Counted from the stretch's first letter, positions 18,656 to 31,499 are shown. The stretch: DNA of 64,000 nucleotides from Quillaja saponaria (GCA_029379385.1 CM055611.1:22720092-22784091), one strand, 5' to 3'. Numbers and translations are program-made. The notes: generated by a model not told the origin, from the letters alone.

Positions 18656-21081
18656 ACTTATTAGATTAGAAGATTAGAGAAGATTTGCAATATCAACATA
18701 GCCACTCCTGTCTTATGAAGAAAACACATCTTTCTTTGTGTCATTGTCGTTTTTTTTTTTTAAATAAAAAAAAGTAACTGGTCTTTTAAATAATTTCCTT
18801 TCCCAAGTCTCTGGCATTATTCCTTGTAGATTGAAATCAATTTAAGGTTGTTCTTACCAAGTCACAGTTGACTTGGATCTACATCAACATCGACAATGAA
18901 ATATGTATCCACCTTATTAATTTCAGATGAACCTCAACTTTACTATTTCCTTGCTATGGTGAATATTTCAACAATGGAGTGGGCTTTGGTAATGTGGATG
19001 GTGATCATAATTGTGGTTCAATTCCAAGGAAGTAATGGGTGCCAAGAAAAAGAGAGAATGGGTCTGCTGGAAATCAAGGCCTTCTTCAAATCAAAAACTG
19101 GGAATAAATATAATCAGCTTGAATCATGAGTTGATGACAAAGCTTCTGACTGCTGTGGTTGGGAGCGAGTCAAGTGCAGTGCTCCAACGGGGCATGTAAC
19201 TGACCTGTCCCTTCAAGAATTTCCCATTGGTGATTCTGGAAAAAGTTATTTTCTTAACGTGTCTTTGTTTCGTCCTTTCGAAGAACTGCTAAGTCTCGAT
19301 TTATCTTTCTACCTATTTGATGGTTTGCTTGAGAATGAAGGTAACCTTAAATGCATCAAATATGACAATTTACAATGACAATTAACCTGGTTTTACGTTA
19401 TATGTATGTAAGGTTGAGTGGGTAGAAAAACAGAAGCAGCTTATATGCTAATTGTGAAAATGATTTAGTGATTAAGACAATTACATATTCTGCAGGATTT
19501 TGGAGTTTGAAGAAACTGGAGATCTTAAAACTAGGCTACAATTATCTAGACAGAAGTATCTTTTCAAATTTGAGTGTTTTAACATCATTAAGGACTTCGG
19601 AGCTTCGTATGAACAGAATTGGGGGATCTTTTCCTGCTAAAGGCAAGCATCTTATATGTTCTGTGATCGGTTAAAATTTATGATGAAAGTCAATCTCATG
19701 TAATATCTTTCTAAATCTTCTTCAATTCTTTTTCCTGGCTCAGATTTTGCAAGTTTTAAAAATTTACAAATGTTGGACCCAAGTGATAATTACCTCAAAG
19801 GCTCTTTGGGTACTGCAGGTAACTTCAACTTTGTCCTTCATACAAACTGCATCTTCTCTCTATCAATGTGTTATCTCCTTCTTAGCCATGGTTCTTTTCC
19901 TTAGTGCAGCTTTTGAGCATTTGAGAAACTTGGAAATGTTAGACCTAAGCGGGAACAAATTGAAAGGCTCACTTCCAATGCAAGGTACAAAACTGAATAT
20001 CTAGTCAAAACATATCTATATCAAAAAATTTATATGCTTGTCTCCAGTTGCACTCTTCTCCACCAGTGGCCATGGCTGATCATATCGACGCTACACAGTA
20101 TATAACTAAGTTCATCTTAGTATTTCAAATGCAGTCTGTTTACCCTTACTACTATATGCTCCATTGAAATTGTTTTTCAACTCAGTTGCCAATTAGATGA
20201 AAACATGAATCCAACCAATATATATAATAATTTTGGCAGGATTATGCAGAATGAGGAACCTTCTTGAGCTAGATCTTAGCATGAATATGTTTAGCGGCCA
20301 GCTTCATCAGCCTCAACAACTTCACAAACCTTCGTGTCCTTGATATCTCAAATAACTGTCTCAATGGGAGTATGCCAACCTTCATTGTCAAGCTCACATC
20401 TCTTCAATACTTTTCTCTTTACGGAAACCACATTGATGGCTTCTTTTCATTGAGCTCTTTGGCTAACCACACCAAGCTTGAGGTTCTCCATTTTCCGACA
20501 GAAAGCAATAGCTTACATGTGGAAACTGAGAATACACAATTGATTCCTACATTTCAATTGAAATCTCTTTTTTTTTTTGTAGATGCAACCTAAACATGAA
20601 AACTGGTAGAACTCTTCCCAGTTTTCTTCTATACCAGCATGACTTGCAATTCGTCGAAATCTCTCACAACAAAATGGCTGGAATATTCCCAAATTGGTTG
20701 TTGCAGAATACACAAAACTGGAAGAAGCTATTTTTAAGAACAACTCATTTTTTGGAAACTTCCGGTTGTCCTCCACCCTACCGAACATAACCTACCTAGA
20801 TATATCAAACAACAAGATCAATGGTTTGCTACCAATTAATTTTGGTACAGTCCTTCCACGCATCTGGTTTCTGAACATGTCAACGAATAGTTTCAGAGGC
20901 AGAATACCTTCATCAATAAGTGAGATAGCAGATATTTGGTTCTTGGATTTATCCTACAACCATTTCTCAGGACAGTTACCAGAAGAGTTCGCCACATATT
21001 GCATTCCATTGAGGTTTCTGAGGCTGTCCAATAACTTCATTGGGGGACAAACTATTCCTAAATCTTCAAAATTGACCAACC

Positions 21082-21891
21082 GAGCACATAATATTAATTA
21101 GTAAATATATTTTAGATATTTACTAAAGAATTAATAATATTATTAAATAATAGATAACTATAAGGGCATTTTAGTCATTTCACACAAAAGACTAAAACTC
21201 ATCCCGATGTTAATAATATTATTAAATAATTAATATTTCATATTATGTAATATTTTTTAATATGTAATTGTAATTAGTAAATATATTTTTGAAATAAATA
21301 TATTTACTAAATAATTAATAATATTATTAAATAATAATTAACCACAAGGGTATTTTGGTCATTTCACACAAAAGGGCAAAACTCATCCAAATATTAACAA
21401 AACCTAATTTCAACCATCCCAAGGCAACCCTAGAGACCTGGAGGGGTAAAACCGTCTTTGACCTTTCCCAAATTCAATCATTTGTTTTTCACTTTTGATT
21501 AGTTATTTATTATTTAATAGTATTATTTATTATTTACTAAATTGAATATTAATAATAATTAATATTTATTAACATAAAATAAAATATTTGAAAGTATTAA
21601 TTATTGAATAGTATTGAACATTAAATAATATATATTGATAAATATTAGTAAAATTTCAACACTTTTCATGTTTTAGTAATATTTCAACGTAAATCGTCAG
21701 AGTCTATGACGATTCACGTTGAAATTTTTTCAAAACTTGAATCGTTGGAGACTCTAACGATTTACGTTGAAATTTTTCCAAAACGTGAATCGTTAGAGAC
21801 CCTAACGATTTACATTAAAATTTTACTAAGTTGAAATTTTACTAATATTTATCAATATACATTATTTAATATTAGATATTATTCCTTGGGG
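21082..21891. mobile_element. AT-rich insertion in the RLP pseudogene
   Basis: An 810 bp block unrelated to LRR sequence splits the pseudogene. It contains an internal ~115 bp direct duplication (21095-21205 and 21271-21388) sharing blocks such as GGGCATTTTAGTCATTTC, and a foldback segment at 21620-21870. No transposase coding was seen. It resembles a non-autonomous transposon or a nest of them. Confidence 0.6.
21620..21870. mobile_element. Foldback element with 40 bp inverted ends and three internal hairpins
   Basis: Left arm 21620-21660 and right arm 21831-21870 are inverted copies with about one mismatch and one 1-nt gap. Between them lie three short palindromes at 21686-21720, 21736-21766 and 21785-21814. 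Each pairs an ATCGT(C/T) block with its complement, for example AATCGTTAG with CTAACGATT. The size and ends fit a MITE-like or foldback element. No obvious target-site duplication was identified. Confidence 0.65.
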
Positions 21892-23501
21892 GTTACCAGA
21901 AGAGTTGGACACATATTGCATTCAATTGAGGTTTCTGAGACTGTCCAATAACTTCATTGGGGGACAAATTATTCCTAAATCTTCAAAATTGACCAACCTG
22001 GAATACTTGTATCTGAGTAACAACAATTTCAGTGGGGTGATTGAAGAGGAACTGACCAGTAATACAGATTTACTTATCATTGACATCTCCAACAATTCAG
22101 TAACAGGTAAAATTTCAAGTTCAATTGGGAACTGCTCACGTTTGAGAGTTATGCTGATGTCAGAAAATCTGTTAGAAGGTGAGGTTCCTGTAGGGATTTC
22201 CAATGTGAAATTCCTCGAGATTTTAGACCTCTCTCATAATAAACTCTCTGGGTTTATGCCACATCTTAAGCTATCCTCCTTGAGGTTCTTGTACATGCAA
22301 AAGAATGATCTCACAGGTTCTATACCATATCTAATGTCAGAAAGCACCCAATTGGTAACTTTGGACTTGAGTGACAACAAATTATCTGGAGTTGTTCCTT
22401 ATTGGATTCATAAGCTGACAAGTCTAAGAGTTCTTCTGTTAGGAGGGAATAGTTTTCAAGGGAATATTCCAATAGAATTGTGTCAAATAGGAAATCTCAG
22501 CATCATAGACCTGTCACGTAACAAGCTTGATTGATCAGTACCATCATGCTTTGCAATGTCATTTGGAATGTTGTTCCATGAGAACTATGGTCGGAAGTTC
22601 TTTGTTCGTGACTTAAGCGCAGGGCTTTCAGGTGAAATCATAGGAGATATCTACCTGAATGCCAGTGTAACATTGTTGCAGCCAAGTATTAACAGTATAC
22701 AAGGAGATGCTGTGCAAGTAGAAGTGGAACTTAGGACAGAGTAATTATTACTCTTGCAAAGGTACCATACTTGAGATGTTGTCAGGGCTGGATTTGTCCT
22801 GCAATGAATTAACGGGCGAAATTCCAGTAGAAATTGGAGACCTGCAACAAATTCGTGCTTTAAACCTGTCACATAATCATCTGTCAGGTTCTATACCAAA
22901 GAGTTTGTCGAATCTAACTCAGGTAGAAAGCCTTGATTTGTCCTACAACAACTTGAGTGGGGAGATACCTTCTCAACTGGCAGAGCTCCATTACTCAGCC
23001 ATCTTCAATTTGTCATACAATAACTTGTCTGGCATAACTCCTACTTCTGGACAGTTTGCAAACTTCGCAGGAGCAACTCTAAAGGTAATCCCGGTCTTTG
23101 TGTGCCACTGCTCAAGAACTGTGATGACAATATTGCTTCAACTGAAGATGGAGAAGAAGAAACTGTAATTGACTTGATTGCATTCTACTGGAGTTTTGCT
23201 GCATCCTATGTGACAATACTATTGGGGTTGGTATTAATACTCTGCATCAATGCTCATTGGTGCAGGGTTGGGTTTCGTTTCATTGATGTGTGTATAAATA
23301 AAATGTGTTCATGTTTCCCACAATATCTGAAGAATGTTTTCTACTGATTTTTCTGTCTTGTCAAAGCAGAGGAAGAAATTCCTGCTATGTATGATTTGAT
23401 TTGCTTTGATTTCCATTAGGGATTAGCATTTTATAGATTGTATTATATAAAAGATAGTCTCTCACTCTCTCTTTTATCCAAATCTATCTAGATGAGTTCC
23501 T

Positions 23502-25633
23502 TCATAATATAATGTTACGTAAAAAGTATTTCTCAAATACATATCGTGGAATACACACATAGATACAATAATCAATAAAACTAAACCAAGCCATGCGCCA
23601 ATGAGGATTGATGCCAAGAATTATCACTAACCCCACAAGCAATACTGAATATGATGCAACAAAACTCCAAATGAACCAGTTCATGTCAATTGCACTTTCC
23701 TCTTCATCTCCTTCTTCATGAAACGGCACCAGAGGGAAATCCATGGTGGTCGTACTGGTGGTGGTGGCGGCATTGTTGATCTCATCATTTCCTGTACTAG
23801 ATGTTATGCTAGAAATGATGTTGTTTGATATGTTGAAGATGGGCAATTTGGTCAGTTCAGTAGGTATTTTGCCACTCAAGTTGTTGTAGGATAAGTCCAG
23901 GCTTTCTATTTGTTTTAGATTGGATAAACTCTTTGTTATGTAACCTGATAGTTGATTGTGTGACAAGTTCAAGGCATGAATATGTTGTAGGTAGCCAAGG
24001 CACTCAGGAACCATGCCAACAAAGGCATTCCTGCTAAGATCCAACTCATGGAGATTCTTCATTGCACATAATCCTGTCAAAGATTTACACATATAGTGGT
24101 ATAAAAAGATTACAATCAACTCCTAGGATTCAATATTGCTTAACCTAATTCGAAGATTAGAATCAATTGTTCTTTGACATGGTTTAAGAACTTCTTAACG
24201 TCAACAAATTCTAGATGTTTTTTACTTATCAACTTAAGTTTTTGAGTTAAATAATTTAATTAAAATCAATTCTCGAGCTCAATCTTACCTACCTTGCATT
24301 GGAAGAGTACCACTCAAATAGTTATTGCTGAAATCCAACATTTCCAAATTTCTAAAAATCATAAAATCTGCATCAATGCAGAAGAATGTTTCATTGCATA
24401 AGGAAAAATGTAACTTTTACCTGAATGAAATGGGGGGGAGGTTGCTCTAGAAAAAAAAAAATTGTGAAGAGTTTAATACCTTCATCAAATATGCCTCCCA
24501 TGAGCTGATTATAACTTAAATCCAACCGTTTCAACTTTCTTAAAGTTATAAAATCTGTTCCTACATTTAGGAAAATAATTATTTATTCAGCAACTTGAAT
24601 ATGCAAAATTTTCAAGATGAAAAAGGGAGATAACCCATATAACCCATTATTAATTTAACGAACAAACAACTTTGTATTAAAAGAAAATTTAACCCAGTAT
24701 AAATCGACTCTTGAGTGACTATAGAGAGTTTTATTCTCCAAACCTCTATCTATATATTCTATATGAATATTGTTATTTCCCTTTGCCTCGTATATATATA
24801 TATTATCAAAGAAAAAAAGAACAAATGTAGTGATATACTTACCTAGATCAAGAAATGAGCCTTCAATGTTGTTTCCACTTATATTCAAAGTTCTCAGAGA
24901 TGTCAAAGTGCTGATAGTTGGTAACATGTTGCTGTCTAATTTATTGTAACTAAAGTTTAAAGTCTCTAGCTTCCTCAAACTCTGAAACCCTTTCAAACAA
25001 GTAAAGATGAAAAAGAAGTTGTTATATATTAAGAGCTATAATTTATATTTCACACAATAGTGGCAAGCAACATATTTAGGATTAGTAAATAAATGTATGC
25101 ATAAATGATCATAATTATAAAAATAAGTGGCAATAAAACTTTTGATTTTTTTTATACAAAGATCGAGATCTTTATATGAACTAAATCAAAATATGAGAAA
25201 AGAAGAAAAAAAAAAAAAGGAGGAGGAGAAGAATAAAAGATGCATATACCTTGAATATCATCGATCCAACCGGCAAACCAATTGTTAGAGAGGTCAAGGT
25301 TTATAAGTTGGAAAGGATGAAACAAAGAAACATTTAGAAAGAAAAGATGATCATAAGTAGGAACTTTAATCCCCAATTCATGAAGGGACAACTCTATTAC
25401 ATGGCCTGTCAAAGCATTGCATTTCACTCTCTCCCAGTGGCAGCACTCAGCAGCTTCTTTGTCATCAATCCAGGAAGAAAAAAGATTTTGAACATCCACA
25501 CCATTTGATTTGAAAAATCTTTGATATCTAAAAGACCTGCCCTCTCTTTGTCTAAGCATCCATTATATATTTGTATTTGAAATCCAATTATGATCATAAC
25601 CCATAATGAATTTTTGAGAAATCCACACTCCAT
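23502..25633 (-). pseudogene. Shortened LRR receptor-like protein gene with one frameshift
   Basis: Plasma-membrane RLP without a kinase domain. Exons on the minus strand: 25633-25250, 24989-24843, 24554-24480, 24367-24293 and 24073-23502. The order is signal peptide (MECGFLKNSLWVMIIIGF), cap (ECCHWERVKC), about eight LRRs, an acidic juxtamembrane stretch (EEGDEEES), a membrane span near FIWSFVASYSVLLVGLVI and a short cytoplasmic tail. Exons sum to 1253 nt, one short of a whole number of codons. Frames show a single lost base near 25513-25525 in a T-run, so the intact form would be about 417 aa. Known RLPs of this type are about twice that long: an early-LRR segment (GLCAMKNLHELDLS) joins directly to the terminal LRRs, implying an in-frame internal deletion. 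It may still be functional if the frameshift is an assembly error. It lies tail-to-tail with the pseudogene at 18974-23347. Confidence 0.75.
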
Positions 25634-28600
25634 TTAATTTTGTCAAATCGAAGCTGCAAATAATTGAAGTTCTTTCCTTTTTATAATTGTATTTGTTAAC
25701 TTAGTCATCCTTAACAAGTTGGAAATAGAAGAAACTTATTTTATGGATGGATAACTTCATGGTAATAAGGAAGAGCCAAATTTATTCCCATAGGGTTTAT
25801 TTGAAATATAATACTACCATCTCCCTAAGTTGACTGCACCTATCGTTTACTTTGGAAAGTATTTACAATTGAAATTATTTGTTTGGTAAGTGGGAAATTA
25901 AAAAAGAAAAAAGAAAAAAAGAAAGTGGAATTAATTGAAGATAATATATTTAAACGTATTTTGCAAGCAAGAATGGAAAGAGGAAAAAAAATAAAGCCAA
26001 GTAATGTAGAAAATAGATTTTGGAGAACATAATTTAATATAATTGTTTGTATTTCATGAATTTTGTGTGGAGTGGATCAAGTAGCATTTTGGATAAATTC
26101 AATGTTCTTTGCATATTGAGTAATTAAAGTTAATGAGTAATTTCAAAAGAAAATGAAAGTTATTGAGCATAATAAAACGAATGAAAATGAAGTATTTAGT
26201 TGAAAACATAATTTCAAGACATATTTTTTCTTTGAGAAGAAAATTTTCAATATATCCAAAGAAAAATAATCAAGTGAAAAAAGCTTAGTTTTTTTATATA
26301 TAATTGTAATTATTTTATGTTAATTTTGAAAAGCAAATGCTTAGAAATAAGTGTTGAAATCTAAGTGTGGACTAGTCTTAGTTTAACATGTTAAAATAAA
26401 GGTGCCGTATGGTATCATATTCAAATCAATCTTTTGATTGATAAGTGGTTATTTTCTCTTTAATTGTGAGTTGTTTCTTCATCTTAGTGTGACTCTATGA
26501 AATTGTAATATTATTGAATTAGGAGCCCTCTAGTATAATATATGTTAAAAAAAAATGTTGAAATCTACATAATTTATTTCTTTTAACGAATGGGGTGAAA
26601 TACTTTGAACTCTAAAATTAATATAAAATGAATTTTGAAAATTAGAATATGATTAACCAAATCTTAAAGTGTTAGGGTTAGATTATGCGCATCTTGATTA
26701 ATTAATTTTTTAATTCAGTCAAAAATAAGCTATCCATATATGAATTAAGAAATTTATGAATATCTTATTATTTACAACATCTCCAAGACAATTCAAACTT
26801 AAAAAATAAATGGATGGAGCAATTAATGTCAAATTTATAGAAATTTTAGTATATTAAATAACAGTTTCTGGCCTGGATTTGAAAATCCAAAAATTAAAGT
26901 ATATTAAATATATAAATTATTCTGACATTGTTTTGTATATATAGGCAATTACCCAAAACACCTTGGTTTGTTCAATTGGCATTGCTTCCTACTTATCTTA
27001 TCCTGAAAAAGTCAATGTCTCTTTCCTTAAAAAGTCCACTAAATCCAAACACCCCATGATTTTATTTACACTTGTCGTTAATTAATTCTCCTACGTATAC
27101 ACCCAACACTTGTCCCCAAAGCAATAGTTTATTTCTTTTGGTAGCCAATAGAGAGAATGATTGGAAACTTAGTTCATCAAATTAATTATTATTTCTTGTT
27201 ACGATGAACATTAATTAATTCTTCATAATCACTTTAGTTAATTAGTGGGTAGTTACACAAAGTTAATTAAAAATTTATAAAGCCTCTTAGTTAGTTAGTT
27301 CATAGTACACCACTCACATTTCTTATTTACCTTCTAGTCTTCTTGTCAATTATATTGTCCTCCACTCATAACTCTTATGATTGAATGTTCCCTTTGCATC
27401 ATTTGTACTTTGAAAGAATTCAAATGGATGATGTCTACTAAGTGACCTTTTTGACTTGGGAGAAAAAAGAAAAGAAAAGAAAAGAAAAGGGTCAATATAA
27501 ATAGTGCCAATTTACTAAATAGTAAATATATATATATATATTTATTTAATATGAACTTAATTCAATACTAAGACTTTAGGCTCTTTCGTTTTGATCAATT
27601 AAGTTATTTATATGTAAGGGTAAGCCTTATGTACTTTAAAGGTGCTTTAATTTCATTATGAACAAAAACTATAAAGAGCAATGAATTAAAGAAGTTTAAT
27701 TATCAAATATTAATTGCACATTTTACCCATTAATTTCAATAACATGATGACAATGGTTGTTGTCCAATCACTAATCTATTCTGAGTAAAAAACACATGTA
27801 CATAATAGGATTAGGAGCTCTTTTCTTGGAGCTGGTTTTGAATTTTTCAACTGTGTATACATATATATATACTAACTATCTGAAGCATATATTAAATTTT
27901 GGCATGGAATTAAATTTACTATGCATAGCCATAGATGAGCTATAGTAATTAATGTACAGTGCATTCATTCTGAATTTAATTAAGTGCATGGGCTCACTAT
28001 CTTGTTTCATATGAAAGGGAAAAGAAGCTGAAACTATACGAAAGAGTGTAAGACTCCTATTAAAGCAATAAATTTATAACAAATTGTCAAAAAGTATCAC
28101 AAATTAAAACCAAACCTTACATCAAAGCAATCCTAAATTCCTAATTCCTAACAAAACAAAGAGTAAAGCAAGAAAACTACTACAACGAACCAACCCAAAA
28201 AACAACATCTTTTCCTCCTTGTCAAAATTGCAATCCCTCAAGCAAACTAAAAGAGGAAAATGCTTAAGAAAAAAAATAAATATATAAAGATCTTGGTCTC
28301 TTGCATATTCTCATATATTTACTAATTTTCAAATCTTCTCGAGTTTTAGAAATAAGAAAATCAGTTTAATTTAATAACACAGAAGAAACAACTGTATATT
28401 TAATAGATCTAAATTTTTAAAATTTGACGAGATCAACAAATATTATTTATTAAAGTAAATTTTAAATAACTTTTTGTAAGTTTTGTACAGATCATTCAAA
28501 AAATAAACAAATTGGAGAAAAAGAAAGAGAGAATCACAAGGAACACAAGGTCTTGTGATTTCTGATAAGAGCCTGAAGAGCAAGGCAGGCAGGCAGACTT

Positions 28601-29270
28601 TTTGTTGGCGTAAATACTAAATAGCTTCTTGTTTCAATGCTCCTCTGACCCCCGCATGACTCATCCTTCAATGCCACCTCCTCATTCATTTATTTCTCAA
28701 TTTTTTCAAAATTCAAACTACAATCATCTTTTACTATTTCCACACTTATCACATTTCATATTTTCATTACGTAAATTCCACTACTCCTACAGATTGAATT
28801 TGGAATGGAACCCATAAAGATTTACAACTGGAAGTATAATTATTAGCAGATAATTATGGTTCATATTATGGGACCACGATAGTGAGTTGCCTTCATGTGC
28901 TATATACATATTAAAATCAACCAATAACTTAATTTGGAATTTTTTTTTTTTTGTTTTTTTTCACCACCAAATTATATTATAAATTTACTTTACTTCTTGC
29001 GTTTAATGATGACATTGTGCTAGTACTAAGTCTCCCATACTTTAGGATCAGACAAACATAGCCTTATCATCCTCCACAAACAATTTGAAATGGTGAAGGA
29101 TGGTGTGGAATTAGCCATCATAGCCCTATTTATAAAATATTCATTACTAGAAGTTTTACCTTTTACCCTCTGACTTCTGAGTCTCTGTTTCCTACGTATC
29201 TGACACTTCCACCACCCGCCACCCTATAAAGCAAAGCAACCAAATAGAAAGGAAGTAACCAATTTTACAA
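25634..29270. other. AT-rich intergenic region, no gene seen
   Basis: Contains an AAAAG-type run near 27462-27489, a (TA)n run near 27525-27541 and many A/T runs. Small open frames, such as 28629-28817 (+), lack any family signature. The right end should carry the promoter of the VQ gene. Confidence 0.6.
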
Positions 29271-29276
29271 AAAATT

Positions 29277-29284
29277 TATAAATA
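29277..29284 (+). promoter_or_regulatory. TATA box of the VQ gene
   Basis: TATAAATA about 125 nt upstream of the VQ start codon, followed by a CT-rich leader at about 29310-29335 typical of plant 5' UTRs. Confidence 0.55.
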
Positions 29285-29404
29285 AAAGATCAAAATTTAA
29301 AAAGTAAATTCCTTTCTCTCTCTTTTTCTCTTTGGGTATAAAACCCATATTTCATGCCTTTCTTCCCGCTTCCTTTCCAACTCTGAAGCTTTTCTGTCCC
29401 TCAC

Positions 29405-29977
29405 ATGGCTTCCAACACCACCAGCAACGAATCACCAACCACCTATGGATCCGACCCAGCAACACCCAACACCACTTTCGTTCAAGCCGACCCATCAAAC
29501 TTCCGAGCTGTGGTTCAAAAATTAACCGGAGCATCCGAAGACCCGTCAACTCCAAAACTCCCTTTGACGCTCCCTTCACGATTCACCACCGCCCATAACA
29601 ACTCAACCTCTGAAATGGGCCTTAAAAGGCCCACTTTCAAACTCCACGAGCGGAGACAGACGACCAAGAAGCTCGAGCTAAGCATAATAGGCCTTGGAGA
29701 AAAGCCCAATGGGCCTTATTATCGGCCCAGAGGAGGAGGCGGCGGCGGCGGCGTTTTGGGATTTGGCGGTGAGATGGTGATGGCTTCACCGGTTTCGCCA
29801 TTTGAGTTGTTGGCTCGTGGGAGTCCACGAACACCAAGGTCGCCGCGTGAAGAGGAAGAGCGAGCCATTGCTGAGAAAGGGTTTTATTTGCATCCAAGTC
29901 CACTGAGTACACCAGGAGGGTCTGATCCTCCACAGCTTTTGCCTCTGTTTCCTTTGCATTCTCCTAGAGACAATTAA
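29405..29977 (+). CDS. VQ motif-containing protein
   Basis: A small plant-specific transcriptional co-regulator that binds WRKY factors through its VQ motif and is often a MAP-kinase substrate. Intronless, 190 aa, as usual for the family. The motif FRAVVQKLTGA sits at residues 33-43. Further family marks are FKLHERRQ, the Gly run near residues 110-116 (a GGC-type trinucleotide stretch), and the C-terminal AEKGFYLHPSPLSTP block. Clustered SP/TP sites (SPRTPRSP) are candidate MAPK phosphorylation sites. Overall it resembles the clade containing Arabidopsis VQ4, VQ11, VQ31 and VQ33, and the exact orthologue cannot be assigned by eye. The start was chosen because it gives the family N-terminus and follows a TATA box and CT-rich leader at a sensible distance. 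No lesion. Confidence 0.93.
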   Translation: MASNTTSNESPTTYGSDPATPNTTFVQADPSNFRAVVQKLTGASEDPSTPKLPLTLPSRFTTAHNNSTSEMGLKRPTFKLHERRQTTKKLELSIIGLGEKPNGPYYRPRGGGGGGGVLGFGGEMVMASPVSPFELLARGSPRTPRSPREEEERAIAEKGFYLHPSPLSTPGGSDPPQLLPLFPLHSPRDN

Positions 29978-31499
29978 AATTACTAATTTTTCTTAATTAG
30001 CCTCGTTCCTTAATTAAGCTCATTAACAATTTCTTATTATTATTTTAATTTTATCATTTAATATTAGTATTGTGATAGGCTAAATAAATATGAGTTTATT
30101 ATCTTATCCTACTTTTATTTCATCCATGGGTTTCTAACCTTCTTTCACTTTTTTTTTTTTAACAAGTAATAGCTTTTTTAGTGTGGAATAGGCAAACTTT
30201 GAAGAAATATTGTATAAGAAACTTGTATAAGCAAATTGGATGACAAAGTTTTTTTTTTTTGGGTAATAGGCATAGTTTGATTATGGATTTTTTAAGAGGT
30301 GTTTATGAAATTTTATAAGTAAAAAATTTGTAAAATTTGTTAGGGTGATTAATTATTACATAAATAATTATTTATTTTAACAAAATTTAACTATCAAAAA
30401 ATATATTTATTGCTATTAAATGAATAATTTTTCTAACTAGTGCACAATTGATAAGGTATAATAATTGTGAGTTTTAAAATTTAAAACATTATAAAAGTAA
30501 AAAATTATTTATTATGCAATACTGAAATTATGATTAACTATTATATTTTTAATATTTATTACCTTAACAAGTATCATAGCACCTATTAAAAAAATTCTTA
30601 AATAAATAATTTATTTAATAGATATTTAAAAGTAAATTTTTATAAATGAAAATTTTGTAATATTAATTATGATAGATGATTATGATTTCAGTGCTATTTA
30701 TTACATAAATTATTATTTGTAAAAAATTTTAATTTTTAATAATTATATTTATTATAATTTATGTAGTGTTTTTAGGCGTTTGTTGAAAACAAATTTAGCA
30801 ATTTTATTTATTTGTTTGACATTCATTGCACTGTAAATTGTGGGCCGTTGGATTTAATGACTAAACGTTGATAAACAAGCCGCGGAGGGGTTCTTTTCCT
30901 GACATACCAACGGCTAAGATTCTTTACTGAATTTAATAGTAGGACGTTGCAATAACATTTGACATTATTATGCTGAGACTGCTGCGATGTAAATGTATTG
31001 ATTTAATATTCTGAACTTTGACGTTGCTCACAAATTCAGACATCCAAAATATTTTTTATATTTTCATCATAAGTAGGCATCATCTGACTTTATACTTTGT
31101 TTCTTCCTGCATTCATTCATTTCTTTCATTATTTTTTAATGATTATAGTTTAAATTTTAACTTTAATCACAACGTAATAACATACGAGTCTTAATTTACA
31201 AGTGGTTTGCAAAAAGGTTCAAACCCTGCATGCAATCTTAATGAACCTTATCTTTCATATAAGCATGTGTTATGTGTACTAAAAATGTATTTAACAAAAT
31301 TGATACTTGATCAAGGTTGACATAGTCATTATTCAAATATCTCTTAACTTAAACAATCAAATAAACTTGGATTATGAACTTATTATGACTGAAATTACTG
31401 TATCTATGAATTTGCACAACCTTCAAAATGCTATGTGGAAAAACTTTACCAGGATGGGGAGGGGAAAAAAATGGTTCCTTGTAATCTTCTTCGCTCTGT
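29978..31499. other. Intergenic region with AT-rich repeat copies
   Basis: No gene. Between about 30330 and 30800 it holds copies of the same AT-rich repeat family as 6.7-8.0 kb, with ends such as TTAACAAGTATCATAGCACC near 30560. The right end contains the 3' flank of the convergent REC-type gene. Confidence 0.6.

Larger units (their letters stand above)
20975..21998 (+). repeat. 107 bp direct duplication flanking an insertion
   Basis: LRR-coding sequence 20975-21081 recurs at 21892-21998 with about six differences. The two copies flank a non-LRR AT-rich block at 21082-21891. Confidence 0.9.
18974..23347 (+). pseudogene. LRR receptor-like protein (RLP) pseudogene
   Basis: Remains of a plasma-membrane receptor-like protein with extracellular leucine-rich repeats and no kinase. 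Exons are 18974-19340, 19496-19642, 19744-19818, 19910-19984 and 20240 onward. They encode a signal peptide, the N-terminal cap (DCCGWERVKC), many LRRs and a C-terminal membrane span near LIAFYWSFAASY...ILCINAHW. Lesions: TGA at 19127-19129 where the cap normally has Trp (between LES and VDDKASDCC); a frameshift near 20305; a frameshift near 20570 beside a T-run; a frameshift near 20708; an 810 bp insertion at 21082-21891; TGA at 22532-22534 in place of a Gly codon; and frameshifts near 22740 and 23083. The donor at 19643 is GC instead of GT. Paralogous to the gene at 23502-25633. Confidence 0.9.

Noticed and set aside
31200..31240. GGTTCAAACCC-like sequence considered as a tRNA T-arm
   Set aside because: No matching acceptor stem, anticodon arm or D-arm around it.
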